Source: Clostridia bacterium UC5.1-1C12
Lineage (GTDB): Bacteria > Bacillota_I > Bacilli_A > Erysipelotrichales > Erysipelotrichaceae
Direction of reading: 5' to 3'
DNA: 64,000 nt
Assembly (NCBI GenBank): GCA_001305055.1
Contig: BBZX01000004.1
Location: forward strand, 62,001-126,000
The notes beneath the pieces were generated by a model that saw only the letters and a program-made list of their open reading frames with translations, ran no database searches and was not told where the DNA came from. Positions 8,691 to 17,080 of this stretch are shown piece after piece; position 1 is the stretch's first letter; every line of letters starts with the position of its first letter. A program made the translations under genes and the position numbers.

Positions 8691-10558
8691 AACAGATCCC
8701 TTTCATATTGCTTACAGAATACTTCAATAGCCTGTAAGCCGCGGTTCAGACGGTCGATGCCATAAGTACCGAAATCTTCGCCATTAGCTTCCTTTGCCAT
8801 GGTCCATGCCGACCAAAGAATATCCTGAGTAATTTTAAATAACTGAATCTTTTCTTTTTCAACAGCACTCAAGCCTTTGCCCTCAGTATAGTAATATTCA
8901 AACAATTCCTCTTCACTCGGCGTAAAATCACATTCAACAAAATGACCGGCAAGATCCCACATCGGATCATTAAAACCAGCGTATTCCCAATCAATCAGAT
9001 ACATCCGGCCATGTTCATCCTTAATCAGATTTTCAGCAACCAGATCACAATGACACGGCTTCAGATTCCAGCCTAATCGCTCCATCACCAAAGCCAGTTT
9101 GTCCACAAAGGTTCTGGCTTGATTGTAATTCTCATAAGGCGTTACATGAGAAGCAGCCATTAAATCTTCATATTTCTTTAATTCATCAAAGACATTAAAG
9201 CGGCCCTTCAGTTCACATTCACTTGTATGCAGCTTGCGCAGCAGCGCCGCTGTCAGCTTCATATTCTTTTCCAGACGCACAGTCGGTCCAGTCATCGTTT
9301 TCGCATTTGGAACATAAATACTTACTTTAACACCGCTTGCTTCATTGAAATAAACCGTATCAACATTTAAACCAAGCAGGTAACCAAATTTACCATTGAC
9401 CTTTTCATTGCTGCGGGAGATCATCGTCTCAGTACAGCGTCCCGGCATTCTCAGGATATAGCGATTATTGGCTGTCTTTACCTTATAATTAGTATTTGTC
9501 ATCCCACCGGCAGCCTCAATGCTGATAAACTCCTTTTCATCAATACCCATGACTTCTATAAATAATTTCTTTAACTGAAGCAGGTTGCGTTCATTCTCTT
9601 TCTTCTTTAATTTAGGGAAATAAATATTGACCATATCGTTATACTGCTTCTGATTATCTATATCCATACAGATGCAATCATCAATGCCGCAAGTCGTAAT
9701 TTTATACAAACGGCCAAGATTTTCAATAACATATTCATAATTCAGATATGGATTTTTATTCTCATCAAATATATTTAACATTTTTTTATAGATTGAATAA
9801 CTGATTTTATTCACACCGCATAATTCAGCATCAATATGATTTAATTCATGGATATCTTTTGAAATACGATATAAATCATTATGCTCATCCAGTTCCACAA
9901 AGGCTTCATCACCGCTGCCCCTTGGTGCGTTGACAAACAGACAATTCGGCGCTTCATTTTCAAGCAGTGTGGTAACTACCGCTTTTTCAAATACATAATC
10001 ACTTTCAATCAGTAAGAAGTCAGAATCAATAAACGGTGCCGCGCAAGCCAGTGAAGCCATGGTTCCCGTCCATTTATAACGGCTGTTTTCCACAAACTGA
10101 ACTTCCCGCTGATTCTTAAAGGCTTCCTCATACATTGCCTTTTGATAACCGGTAACGATGATAATCTTGGTGATTGAATGATCCAGCAGGATATCAACAA
10201 TACGCTGAATCAGGGATACACCTTCAATGGCTAAGAAACCGACAGGGACATTGAAATCCTTATTCTGTCCGGCTGCCAGAATGACGGCTGTATGCAGATC
10301 CTGTGATTTCACAGTCAGCTGCAGCTTATCCATCTGTCTTTCACGCAGAATATTTTCCAGACATTCATTGCCGCTTTCAGTAAGTTCATATTCAAACCGG
10401 CCCTTTTTCGCATGAATGGTGATCAGGCCTTGTTCCTCCATATTTTTCAACAGAGTGTTGACCATGCCTAATGAGAAACCTGTTTCTTTGGCAATGTCAC
10501 GCTGTGTCGATGTATCACTTTTCTTTAAACATTTTAGAAGCTGATAAATTTTATCCAT
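8687..10558 (-). CDS. Three-part fusion: winged-helix regulator, LicC-like domain and LicA-type choline kinase
   Basis: This is about 623 residues in three parts. Residues 1-70 are a MarR-like winged helix (STQRDIAKETGFSLGMVNTL, then a KGRFEYELTESG wing). Residues about 85-320 resemble LicC nucleotidyltransferase, but the nucleotide loop is degenerate: LAAGQNKDFNVPVGFLAIEG lacks the Gly-rich stretch and the conserved PK lysine. Residues about 330-623 are an aminoglycoside phosphotransferase/choline kinase fold with the catalytic loop HCDLVAENLI and metal site YLIDWEYAG. The kinase should phosphorylate imported choline. AGGAG before the ATG at 10558 fixes the start; the upstream in-frame ATG at 10576 lies in the operator. 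It heads the operon and probably regulates it. Confidence 0.88.
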   Translation of the reverse strand: MDKIYQLLKCLKKSDTSTQRDIAKETGFSLGMVNTLLKNMEEQGLITIHAKKGRFEYELTESGNECLENILRERQMDKLQLTVKSQDLHTAVILAAGQNKDFNVPVGFLAIEGVSLIQRIVDILLDHSITKIIIVTGYQKAMYEEAFKNQREVQFVENSRYKWTGTMASLACAAPFIDSDFLLIESDYVFEKAVVTTLLENEAPNCLFVNAPRGSGDEAFVELDEHNDLYRISKDIHELNHIDAELCGVNKISYSIYKKMLNIFDENKNPYLNYEYVIENLGRLYKITTCGIDDCICMDIDNQKQYNDMVNIYFPKLKKKENERNLLQLKKLFIEVMGIDEKEFISIEAAGGMTNTNYKVKTANNRYILRMPGRCTETMISRSNEKVNGKFGYLLGLNVDTVYFNEASGVKVSIYVPNAKTMTGPTVRLEKNMKLTAALLRKLHTSECELKGRFNVFDELKKYEDLMAASHVTPYENYNQARTFVDKLALVMERLGWNLKPCHCDLVAENLIKDEHGRMYLIDWEYAGFNDPMWDLAGHFVECDFTPSEEELFEYYYTEGKGLSAVEKEKIQLFKITQDILWSAWTMAKEANGEDFGTYGIDRLNRGLQAIEVFCKQYERDLL

Positions 10559-10570
10559 GAAATCACTCCT

Positions 10571-10585
10571 GTTCATTTTTTGTAC
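10571..10585 (-). promoter_or_regulatory. Proximal palindrome of the lic promoter
   Basis: GTTCATTTTTTGTAC, a near copy (14 of 15 bases) of the perfect palindrome at 10626-10640. It lies between the -10 box and the ribosome binding site, where a bound protein would block elongation or initiation. Confidence 0.65.
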
Positions 10586-10591
10586 AAGTAT

Positions 10592-10619
10592 ATTTTACAC
10601 TGGCTGAGCGAGATGTCAA
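10592..10619 (-). promoter_or_regulatory. Sigma-A type promoter of the lic operon
   Basis: On the minus strand a perfect -35 box TTGACA (10614-10619) and a -10 box TAAAAT (10592-10597) are 16 bases apart. Palindromes lie on both sides. Confidence 0.75.
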
Positions 10620-10625
10620 GTATAT

Positions 10626-10640
10626 GTTCATTTTTTGAAC
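10626..10640 (-). promoter_or_regulatory. Distal palindrome of the lic promoter
   Basis: GTTCA-TTTTT-TGAAC is a perfect inverted repeat directly upstream of the -35 box. With the copy at 10571-10585 it brackets the promoter, as expected for repression by a dimer bound at two sites. The winged helix of the first gene product is the obvious candidate. Confidence 0.68.
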
Positions 10641-10652
10641 TCAATGGGTTAT

Positions 10653-10686
10653 AAAAAACAGCGCACCTGTTGTCAGGAACGCGCTG
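10653..10686 (-). terminator. Intrinsic terminator of the sulfatase/PTS operon
   Basis: On the minus strand CAGCGC-gttCCTGacaaCAGGt-GCGCTG forms a stem with an inner second stem, followed by TTTTTT. Confidence 0.85.
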
Positions 10687-10693
10687 CTTGTGT

Positions 10694-12058
10694 TTAATAG
10701 AATTTTCCTTCTGATAAATAATCCTCCGGATTTTTACTGGAGGCTTCAATGCAGTCAGGTTTATTGACTTTATAGCTCGGTTTTACCGGCAGCGGGCCAT
10801 TTAATAATGGATCCTTCGTCTTTACCTGAAATTCATGAAGCCGGTTTCTGAATTCATCAATGATTTCACGCAGTTCTTCATGATCGATGAGATTATTCAT
10901 TTCATTCGGATCATAAATCAGATCATAGAATGCTTCTTCTGCCTTAGGATAGCTGCCATAGCCTTTTTCCATATAGAAATCTTTGACCTTATTGCTGTCC
11001 GTATTGCTTGGATTGACAAACAAATGAGTGCGGTCATAGTAGCGAATATATTTATACCGTTCACTTCTGACTGCCCGGCATGGCTCATAAGACGTATGGA
11101 AATTGATTTCAGAGAATACATATTCATCACCAGCCGGTAAGCCATAAAAACAGCCGCTGAATGATTTGCCTTCTAAATAATCGGGCTGGTTTAGCTTCAG
11201 AAGATCACAAAGCGTTGGGAACACATCGATCTGTGAAACCAGCGCGTCGCTGACAGTACCTTTTTCAAGCGAGTCAGGAACTCTCATAATTAAAGAAACA
11301 CCAGTTCCTTTATCGCTTAGATAGCATTTATTAAATGGATAAGCGACACCGTGATCGGTCGTAAATAGAACAATGGTATTCTCATAGTAGCCGGCTTCCT
11401 TTAACGCGTCAATAACGATTTCAAAGCATTCATCGGCGTGCTGAGCCGAGGTGAGATATTGCGCTGTATCATGGCGGTTCTTAGCATTATTAAAAATCGG
11501 CTGCCAGGGCTTCACATAATTCTCATTCACCCTATCACTGATTTTCACCGGGAAAGGACGATGTGTGGAATGCATGCCATAGCTCATAAAGAATGGCCGG
11601 TCAGGATCAGCATGTTTCAGCCAGTCAGCGGCTGCCAGCGCGTTTTCCTGATCCCAAAGGTGGTAATCCTCTTTCTGATAAACAAAGGGATCATGCGTCA
11701 ATACCTCATGATAACCAATAGTTTTTGACGCTTCCACATTGGTGTAGAAATCCACCTCATGCTGGATTCCGCTAAGTACCGTATAATAGCCATTGCGTTT
11801 CAAAAAGTTACATAAATGCTGATCAGTGTCATTCAAACCAAAACCGCGCTGAGCTAAACCCAGCATGCCGTTTTGATGCGGATAGATGCCAGTCAGCATA
11901 CTTGCCCGGCTTGGTGAGCAGGTTGGATTGACACAGTAACCATTCGTAAACGTTGTCGCATCTTTCGCAAATGCAAGCAGATGATCACTCGGCACCGAAT
12001 AACCATAAGGGCTGAAATAGCGTCCGCTGTCATGCGTATGAATATAAAGAAGATTCAT
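10694..12058 (-). CDS. Cytoplasmic type I sulfatase (formylglycine type)
   Basis: This 454-residue protein has the type I sulfatase active-site signature CSPSRASMLTGIYPH near residue 43. Its Cys would be converted to formylglycine, in anaerobes by a radical-SAM enzyme that is not in this window. Metal-site residues are visible at HTHDSGRY near the N-terminus and TTDHGVAYPF near residue 235. It removes sulfate esters from a sugar or similar substrate. There is no signal peptide (it starts MNLLYIHTHD), so it should act inside the cell on sulfated material brought in by the PTS encoded upstream in the same operon. The exact substrate cannot be read from the sequence. It is the last gene of the operon. 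Confidence 0.92.
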   Translation of the reverse strand: MNLLYIHTHDSGRYFSPYGYSVPSDHLLAFAKDATTFTNGYCVNPTCSPSRASMLTGIYPHQNGMLGLAQRGFGLNDTDQHLCNFLKRNGYYTVLSGIQHEVDFYTNVEASKTIGYHEVLTHDPFVYQKEDYHLWDQENALAAADWLKHADPDRPFFMSYGMHSTHRPFPVKISDRVNENYVKPWQPIFNNAKNRHDTAQYLTSAQHADECFEIVIDALKEAGYYENTIVLFTTDHGVAYPFNKCYLSDKGTGVSLIMRVPDSLEKGTVSDALVSQIDVFPTLCDLLKLNQPDYLEGKSFSGCFYGLPAGDEYVFSEINFHTSYEPCRAVRSERYKYIRYYDRTHLFVNPSNTDSNKVKDFYMEKGYGSYPKAEEAFYDLIYDPNEMNNLIDHEELREIIDEFRNRLHEFQVKTKDPLLNGPLPVKPSYKVNKPDCIEASSKNPEDYLSEGKFY

Positions 12059-12060
12059 CC

Positions 12061-13594
12061 TTATGACTCCTTATTGAAAATCGGGCTGCTCCAAGCCATG
12101 CAGCCATTTTTCTGATGCACTCTGACACGAACATGCTGGGCCGCTGAAAGATCGAGAACCTTTGTACCCTGATACATAAAATCAGTCTTTGCAGCCGCTT
12201 TATTCGCTTTAAATTTATAGGTATTATGCCACCATGTATCATTGCGGTAAAAACTTTCCTCCTGATAAGTGTCATAGAGTAAGCGATTCACTTCTTCATC
12301 AAGACTGAACAGCATAGAATCATTTAAAAGTGATTGCACCGGCAATTCATAATCAACACCGTCTACATTCAGCTTTAATACCTCATCTGCGGCCGCTTCT
12401 ATTTCAAAAATAAAGCCTTCGGTCGTAATTGCCGCCGAACCCATCCACTTACCGGTCTGCGTTGTCTTATAGGTCGTTAAATCGAATTCAAAGTCATTTT
12501 CATCCTGCCGCAGAATAGCCTGTCCCATCGTATTCCAAGCATTTTCCACACTTAGAATTCTGCCTCAGTATGCAGACAGCCATGCCACTTTCTTGAAGCG
12601 ATATCCGGGAATACACGACGATCCGGTCCCCAGCCAAATTCAAGCTTGAACTTAAAGTGAACCTTACCCTCAGGTTTTGATGAACGATGATTGCAGTTAA
12701 TGATATCTACCACATCATTATCCACAATGACTTCAATGCGGTCTAATGCATTGCTGCCTTCAATATTCAGATTCAGATGTGAAGCAGCCTTAAAGTAAGT
12801 ACAGTCACCCATCATTGCTCCATCAAGATCCATTCTTAATTTGATGCGTTCATTGCTGACACCGTAAACATGACGTTTCTGCATCGCATCCCATAGGGCA
12901 TCCTTCGTCCTATTTTCAGCTAATACCGCCATACTGCCAAATTCACTGACTGCCGGTACTGAATGATTGTCGCCGGAAGCGATCAAACCGAAATGATAAC
13001 CGCGTTTATAACCTGATTCAACACTGTTGGCACCCACTCTTGGCCCATATGCACATGACGGTTCATCGGTATGCTGCCATAATCATTTTCGCTGGAACCA
13101 TGCGAAGAATAAACCTCCGCAAACGGTGAGAAAGCTTCGATATGCGTATCCCAATTCTTACCGCGGCTGCCGCTTTGATAAGCCAAATGATGTGGAATAG
13201 CAATCGCATCTTTATCCTTATATAGTTCATACAGTTCCTGATAACGAAGCGGAAAGGCAATCTCATTCTCATTATTTTTAAAGAATACATTATGATCGCC
13301 GTCAAGACCGCTGCCCTGCCATTCATATCCCATAAACATCGGCCAGCCTTCAGCATTAGCCTTGTTCACAAAGCTTCTCAGTTCCGCCCAGTCAGCCCTT
13401 ACCTTATCCAAATCATGAATATCCTCTACCCCCATCCCTGAAGGCAGCTTTCGCATATAATACGGATAGTAAGCGATCGGCCAGAAATCAAGCATGCTTT
13501 TGGCATGCGCATACCATTTAGAAAGCTCACTCATTCCTTCATGGTGGATATTGCTGTGCATATCCGTCCACAAAATTTTATATTTGTTTTCCAT
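12061..13594 (-). CDS. PHP-like metallohydrolase (DUF3604/CehA-like), two frameshifts
   Basis: Three open segments in different frames join into one protein of about 512 residues. The N-terminus KILWTDMHSNIH has the D-x-H metal motif of PHP-type hydrolases. Further His/Asp sites follow (IPHHLAY near residue 140, EVYSSHGSSE near residue 165, LIASGDNHS near residue 215). The C-terminal 250 residues look like beta-sandwich domains. Breaks are at the CCC run 13033-13035 (one more G on the coding strand gives QEWGANSVESG) and near 12556-12560 (one base restores HTEAEILSVENAWN). It lies two bases from the sulfatase and nine from nanE. The family resemblance suggests phosphoester or related hydrolysis; the substrate is unknown. 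Cytoplasmic, as no signal peptide is seen. Confidence 0.75.
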
Positions 13595-13602
13595 AGTCCC
13601 TC

Positions 13603-14322
13603 CTAGTAAAATAAACTGCGCTTTTCAGGATAACCGTTCACATGATCATAAAACCTTCTCATAATCAGATGCGGACGGGTAATGGCACTGCCAATTACGA
13701 CTGAATGAGCGCCGTAATGGAATGCCCTGATTGCATCATCCGGCGTCCAGACCTTACCTTCCATCATGACTTTTCCCTTATCCTTACAACAGGCACACAT
13801 TTTCGCAAACATTTCCCAATCAGCAAGATCGGACGATTTTGCGTCTTGCTTAAAACGATAAAAGGTGGGTGCGACAACATCCGCGCCTAAAGCCAGCGAT
13901 GCAAGCGCGTCTTCTTCATCACGAACATCCGCAAAAATAACCGTATCAGGGAAAGTCTTTTTAATTTCCGGAATCAGATCATAACCGCGGCGGCCCTTGA
14001 TCATGCGGTCAGTACCGTCAACTGCCACAATATCCGCGCCAGCTTCGATCACCTCTGCCACCTCTTTCATAGTCGGTGTCATAAAGATTTCCGTTTCATC
14101 ACTGAACACCTTAACTAAACCGATGATCGGCAATTCCGTAATCTTCCTGATTTTTTTAATATTATCAATGCCATTCAAACGCAGGCCGCAGGCACCTCCC
14201 CAGATTGCGGAACGCACCATTAATTCAACCATATCCTCATGCCAGCACGGCGCATGCTTTTCAATCTGACAGGATACGATTAAACCGCCCTTCAGACTTT
14301 CCAAAAGCTCTTGTTTATTCAT
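13603..14322 (-). CDS. nanE: NanE-type N-acetylmannosamine-6-phosphate 2-epimerase
   Basis: The 239-residue TIM-barrel protein matches NanE, which converts ManNAc-6-phosphate to GlcNAc-6-phosphate. Typical segments are GGLIVSCQI at the N-terminus, GLRLNGIDNI, LPIIGLVKV, DIVAVDGTDR, VIFADVRDEEDA and HSVVIGSAITRP at the C-terminus. Its place in a PTS/sulfatase operon, away from sialic-acid lyase and kinase genes, suggests it handles an N-acetylated sugar phosphate delivered by the PTS. That could be ManNAc-6-P or a related amino sugar. An AGGAGG ribosome binding site precedes the ATG, and a hairpin separates it from the PTS genes upstream, which may lower its expression relative to them. Confidence 0.9.
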   Translation of the reverse strand: MNKQELLESLKGGLIVSCQIEKHAPCWHEDMVELMVRSAIWGGACGLRLNGIDNIKKIRKITELPIIGLVKVFSDETEIFMTPTMKEVAEVIEAGADIVAVDGTDRMIKGRRGYDLIPEIKKTFPDTVIFADVRDEEDALASLALGADVVAPTFYRFKQDAKSSDLADWEMFAKMCACCKDKGKVMMEGKVWTPDDAIRAFHYGAHSVVIGSAITRPHLIMRRFYDHVNGYPEKRSLFY

Positions 14323-14353
14323 AACACACCTCCTTGAGTCTCTTAATAAGAAA

Positions 14354-14372
14354 GGTCAGAGTGATTCTGACC
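14354..14372 (-). terminator. Intra-operon hairpin between PTS IID and nanE
   Basis: GGTCAGA-atcac-TCTGACC is followed on the minus strand by TTTCTT. It may act as a partial terminator or an RNA stabiliser. Confidence 0.55.
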
Positions 14373-14377
14373 TATCA

Positions 14378-15208
14378 TTATGCTAAAATTGTTGTAAAGT
14401 ATCCAATTACCGAGATTATCAGCATAAGGATCATCAGTTTATTAACACTGACATGTTTTTTAGCCAGTAAATAATAAGTAACAAAAGCCATGATCAGAAC
14501 GAGAATCTTCGGCTGTATATTATTGATAATATCATTTACATTGATTACCAAATCACCCTGCGTATACATTAAACCTGTTTTAATGTTGCAGGTAGAAGCG
14601 GTAACTGCACCGATAACTGTCAAACCGACAATATTAGCAGCACTGATTACTTTATCTTTAAGACCGCTGGTCAGAATCGTCTGAACACCATCAAGACCTA
14701 AACGATAAGCATTATAGAAAAGGAACCAGCTGACAGTGGGTACAATCAGCCAAAATAAGGCAATGTAAAGCAATGGGCCGACAATCGAACCTGTCTCAGA
14801 AGAAATACCGATACCAATAGCCAATAAAATAGGGATCAGCGTTGATTGGAACAGTGAATCAAACAGACCGGCAGCAGGTCCCATCAATGCGGTTTTAATA
14901 CTGCTTGATAATTCATCAGGCACTTCATCATTCATTGCTTTTTCTTCTTCGATGGCTAATGAAATACCGATAATACAGCCGCCCCAGATTGGCTCTGTGT
15001 TGAAGAATTCCATGTTTCTTTCCATAAGATCCTTCTGTTTTTCACGTTTGCCGGGATAAAGCTTATCTTTGACTGTCCATAAAGCTCTTACTAATGCAGG
15101 TGCCTGCATACGTTCCATGTTTTGTGTTGAAAGATTCAGCCACATCCAGTTAAACCAGACTTTTTTGACGTCCTTCTTATCCAGTAAGGTCGTTTTTGTT
15201 TCTGCCAT
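14378..15208 (-). CDS. PTS mannose/fructose/sorbose family IID component
   Basis: At 276 residues this is a full-length IID subunit of the mannose-family phosphotransferase system. It forms the membrane channel with IIC and has the typical soluble N-terminal part followed by C-terminal helices. Family sequence is evident at the N-terminus (WLNLSTQNMERMQAPALVRA), in the phosphosugar loop MEFFNTEPIWGGCIIG and in KTALMGPAAGLFDSLFQSTL. Its start overlaps the IIC stop by one base. With the IIA, IIB and IIC genes upstream it forms a complete separate-subunit permease. The sugar specificity is not clear; NanE and a sulfatase downstream suggest an amino sugar or a sulfated sugar. Confidence 0.95.
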   Translation of the reverse strand: MAETKTTLLDKKDVKKVWFNWMWLNLSTQNMERMQAPALVRALWTVKDKLYPGKREKQKDLMERNMEFFNTEPIWGGCIIGISLAIEEEKAMNDEVPDELSSSIKTALMGPAAGLFDSLFQSTLIPILLAIGIGISSETGSIVGPLLYIALFWLIVPTVSWFLFYNAYRLGLDGVQTILTSGLKDKVISAANIVGLTVIGAVTASTCNIKTGLMYTQGDLVINVNDIINNIQPKILVLIMAFVTYYLLAKKHVSVNKLMILMLIISVIGYFTTILA

Positions 15209-15966
15209 TATTCTGCACCTCCTACGGAACCATATTTAAAGTCGATACATGCGAATACTAACGCAACTACGAAGATCGCAATAATGCTGACTTGGAAGCT
15301 TGTAAATAAGATGAAGCCAAATACAAAGTAGAGCAGTTCATAATATTGCTTCACACATGTCTTTAAAATGATTGCGAAACCGATTAATGGCAGCATACCG
15401 CCAAAGATACCGATGATTGCGGAAAGCTGCGGTGGAATTGCATTCATTACCCCCTGCATGATTTCAGGTCCCAACAGACAAGCTAAGAAAATCGGGAAGA
15501 AACGGCAGATAAACAAGAAGATATTGCCATACAGCGGAACTCTTGCCGCATTATCCAGATTATCAGCTGCGATTTGTTTTTCCATAACACGAATCCAGTA
15601 TACATTGATAATCTTTACAAAGTTCCACATGAATACACCTAAAGCACCCAGTAAAGCTGCCAGTGTCAGAGCTTCTTCTACCGTTGCTCCGGATACCATG
15701 GCCAGCGGTATACCGATATAAGCCGCGAAGTTGATATCGTTAGCCGCTACACCGCCAACTGTGATACTGCCTAAATATAGCGCGTTGACTGCACAGCCCA
15801 GAATAATTCCCTGTGATACATTTCCCAGAATAATACCGATAAGCATACCGGCAACAAGCGGACGTCCGCAAGTCCACCAGCCTCCCATGTCGCCCCACAG
15901 CGGAATTGCCCATTTAGCGGAACAATAACCGAGTAAGCCGATAAGTAATGCTTGAACGAATGTCAT
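15208..15966 (-). CDS. PTS mannose/fructose/sorbose family IIC component
   Basis: This is a 252-residue hydrophobic protein with seven or eight membrane segments, the usual size for IIC of this family. The conserved GNVSQGIILGCAVNALYLG segment near residue 50 is a hallmark. IIC forms the translocation path for the sugar, which IIB phosphorylates as it passes. It overlaps the IID gene by one base and follows IIB by 31 bases. An AGGAGG ribosome binding site precedes the ATG at 15966. All four PTS subunits are encoded in order IIA-IIB-IIC-IID on one strand, so they are probably co-transcribed from the cre-containing promoter near 16940. Confidence 0.95.
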   Translation of the reverse strand: MTFVQALLIGLLGYCSAKWAIPLWGDMGGWWTCGRPLVAGMLIGIILGNVSQGIILGCAVNALYLGSITVGGVAANDINFAAYIGIPLAMVSGATVEEALTLAALLGALGVFMWNFVKIINVYWIRVMEKQIAADNLDNAARVPLYGNIFLFICRFFPIFLACLLGPEIMQGVMNAIPPQLSAIIGIFGGMLPLIGFAIILKTCVKQYYELLYFVFGFILFTSFQVSIIAIFVVALVFACIDFKYGSVGGAE

Positions 15967-15996
15967 ATTTTACCTCCTAGATGGTTTTATCTTAGT

Positions 15997-16478
15997 TTAA
16001 AGCTTACTTGCAATCGATGACCATTCAGTAACCGCACCGCTGGCACCGATTGAGTTAAAGTAAATCCGTACCCCATCAGCCGCTAATTCTTTGCAGGCTT
16101 CAACATCTTCTTGATGCAGGGTTGCGAAATCTACACATTTAACACCGTCTCTTGCCATCTGCGGGCCGATGTTCAATTCATTTGGCAAGTCAGAAACATT
16201 CCTGCGCAGCTGAACCAGTGTCCGCGGATTCTTCATCAGCAGCAGTGTATTAGTTGAATCAGTGACAGCCCCTTTAATTTCTTCAGCTGCCTGATCTACC
16301 GTATAAACATCTGCTTTCAGTGCTTTTGGTACTGCCGTCGTGAAGATTGTTTTCAAACCGGATTCATTGCTGTGGCATTATCAACAACAAGGATCCGCTT
16401 GATTGAGTAATCACTGACGATAAACTGCATGCATTGACCATGAATCAGCCTTTCATCACATCGAATCAATGAAATCAT
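15997..16478 (-). CDS. PTS mannose/fructose/sorbose family IIB component, frameshifted
   Basis: With one T restored (plus-strand AAA at 16355-16357) the gene encodes about 160 residues, the usual IIB length. The N-terminal segment RCDERLIHGQ carries the phosphorylated His near residue 13; the family usually reads RxDDRLIHGQ. The join reads NATAMNPVLKTIFTTAVP. IIB accepts phosphate from IIA and passes it to the incoming sugar. The start at 16478 has AAAGGAG eight bases upstream. The unusual CDE in place of DDR-type residues before the active His is directly seen and is mild. It lies between IIA and IIC in the operon. Confidence 0.92.
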
Positions 16479-16498
16479 AAGTTTTCTCCTTTCCTTGG

Positions 16499-16903
16499 TT
16501 AACTACCAAATACTTCCCTTGAGGTTTTCAATGAAACAGCATCGCAATGCGATTGAAGAACTTCTCTGGCCAGACTTTCCGGTGTGTACCCTTCGCCTGC
16601 TCTTTTGATGACCAACTCCAGCATCAATGGCATTGAAGCTCCTGACAAGATAACATTGTCGGTATACGCAACAGCCATCAGTGCCGCGTTAAAGGGTGTC
16701 GCATTCTCAAGATCGGTAACAAAGATACAGCCGTCACTGAATCCTTCAGCAGCCTTTTTAAGCTGTTCCCCATATTCTTCAAGTCCGATATCTCCCATAA
16801 AATTCAAAGCTGTCAGCTGCTCCTGCGGGCCGGCGATCATTTCTACGGCATTGCATAAGCCCTGAGCAAAATCAGAATGTGTACATATTGCGATTCCTAT
16901 CAT
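16499..16903 (-). CDS. PTS mannose/fructose/sorbose family IIA component
   Basis: The 134-residue protein starts MIGIAICTHSDFAQGL, in which His9 is the expected phosphorylation site of mannose-family IIA. The FVTDLENATPFNAALMAV segment is also typical (usual form: DLFGGSPxNxA). IIA receives phosphate from HPr and hands it to IIB. An upstream in-frame start at 16936 is less likely than the ATG at 16903, which has GAGGAGG at good spacing. It is the first gene of the operon. Its promoter region overlaps a cre-type site and faces a divergent GntR regulator gene. Confidence 0.94.
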   Translation of the reverse strand: MIGIAICTHSDFAQGLCNAVEMIAGPQEQLTALNFMGDIGLEEYGEQLKKAAEGFSDGCIFVTDLENATPFNAALMAVAYTDNVILSGASMPLMLELVIKRAGEGYTPESLAREVLQSHCDAVSLKTSREVFGS

Positions 16904-16936
16904 TTTAGTATCCTCCTCGAGCAAATGGTAACACAT

Positions 16937-16950
16937 TGTAATCGTTTACA
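16937..16950 (-). promoter_or_regulatory. Catabolite-responsive element (cre) at the PTS operon promoter
   Basis: TGTAATCGTTTACA fits the published CcpA-site consensus TGWAANCGNTNWCA at every position. It falls between a possible -35 (TTGTGT) and an extended -10 (TGTTACCAT) of the operon on the minus strand, so CcpA would repress it when preferred sugars are present. Confidence 0.72.
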
Positions 16951-16999
16951 CAATACATTTTAATCATTTATATTATAAACATATCATTTTTCTTTTTAT

Positions 17000-17030
17000 A
17001 TGTATTATTTTTATATCATTTATAATACAT
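17000..17030 (+). promoter_or_regulatory. Inverted repeat, candidate GntR operator
   Basis: ATGTATTAT (17000-17008) and ATAATACAT (17022-17030) are perfect 9-base arms with a 13-base spacer. A related AATACATTT occurs near 16952. The site lies between the PTS operon and the GntR gene. The region is AT-rich, so chance symmetry cannot be excluded. Confidence 0.45.
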
Positions 17031-17080
17031 TTATTTGCAATTTACCTTTAATTGAGCTACCATGAGTACGAGGTGAAATC

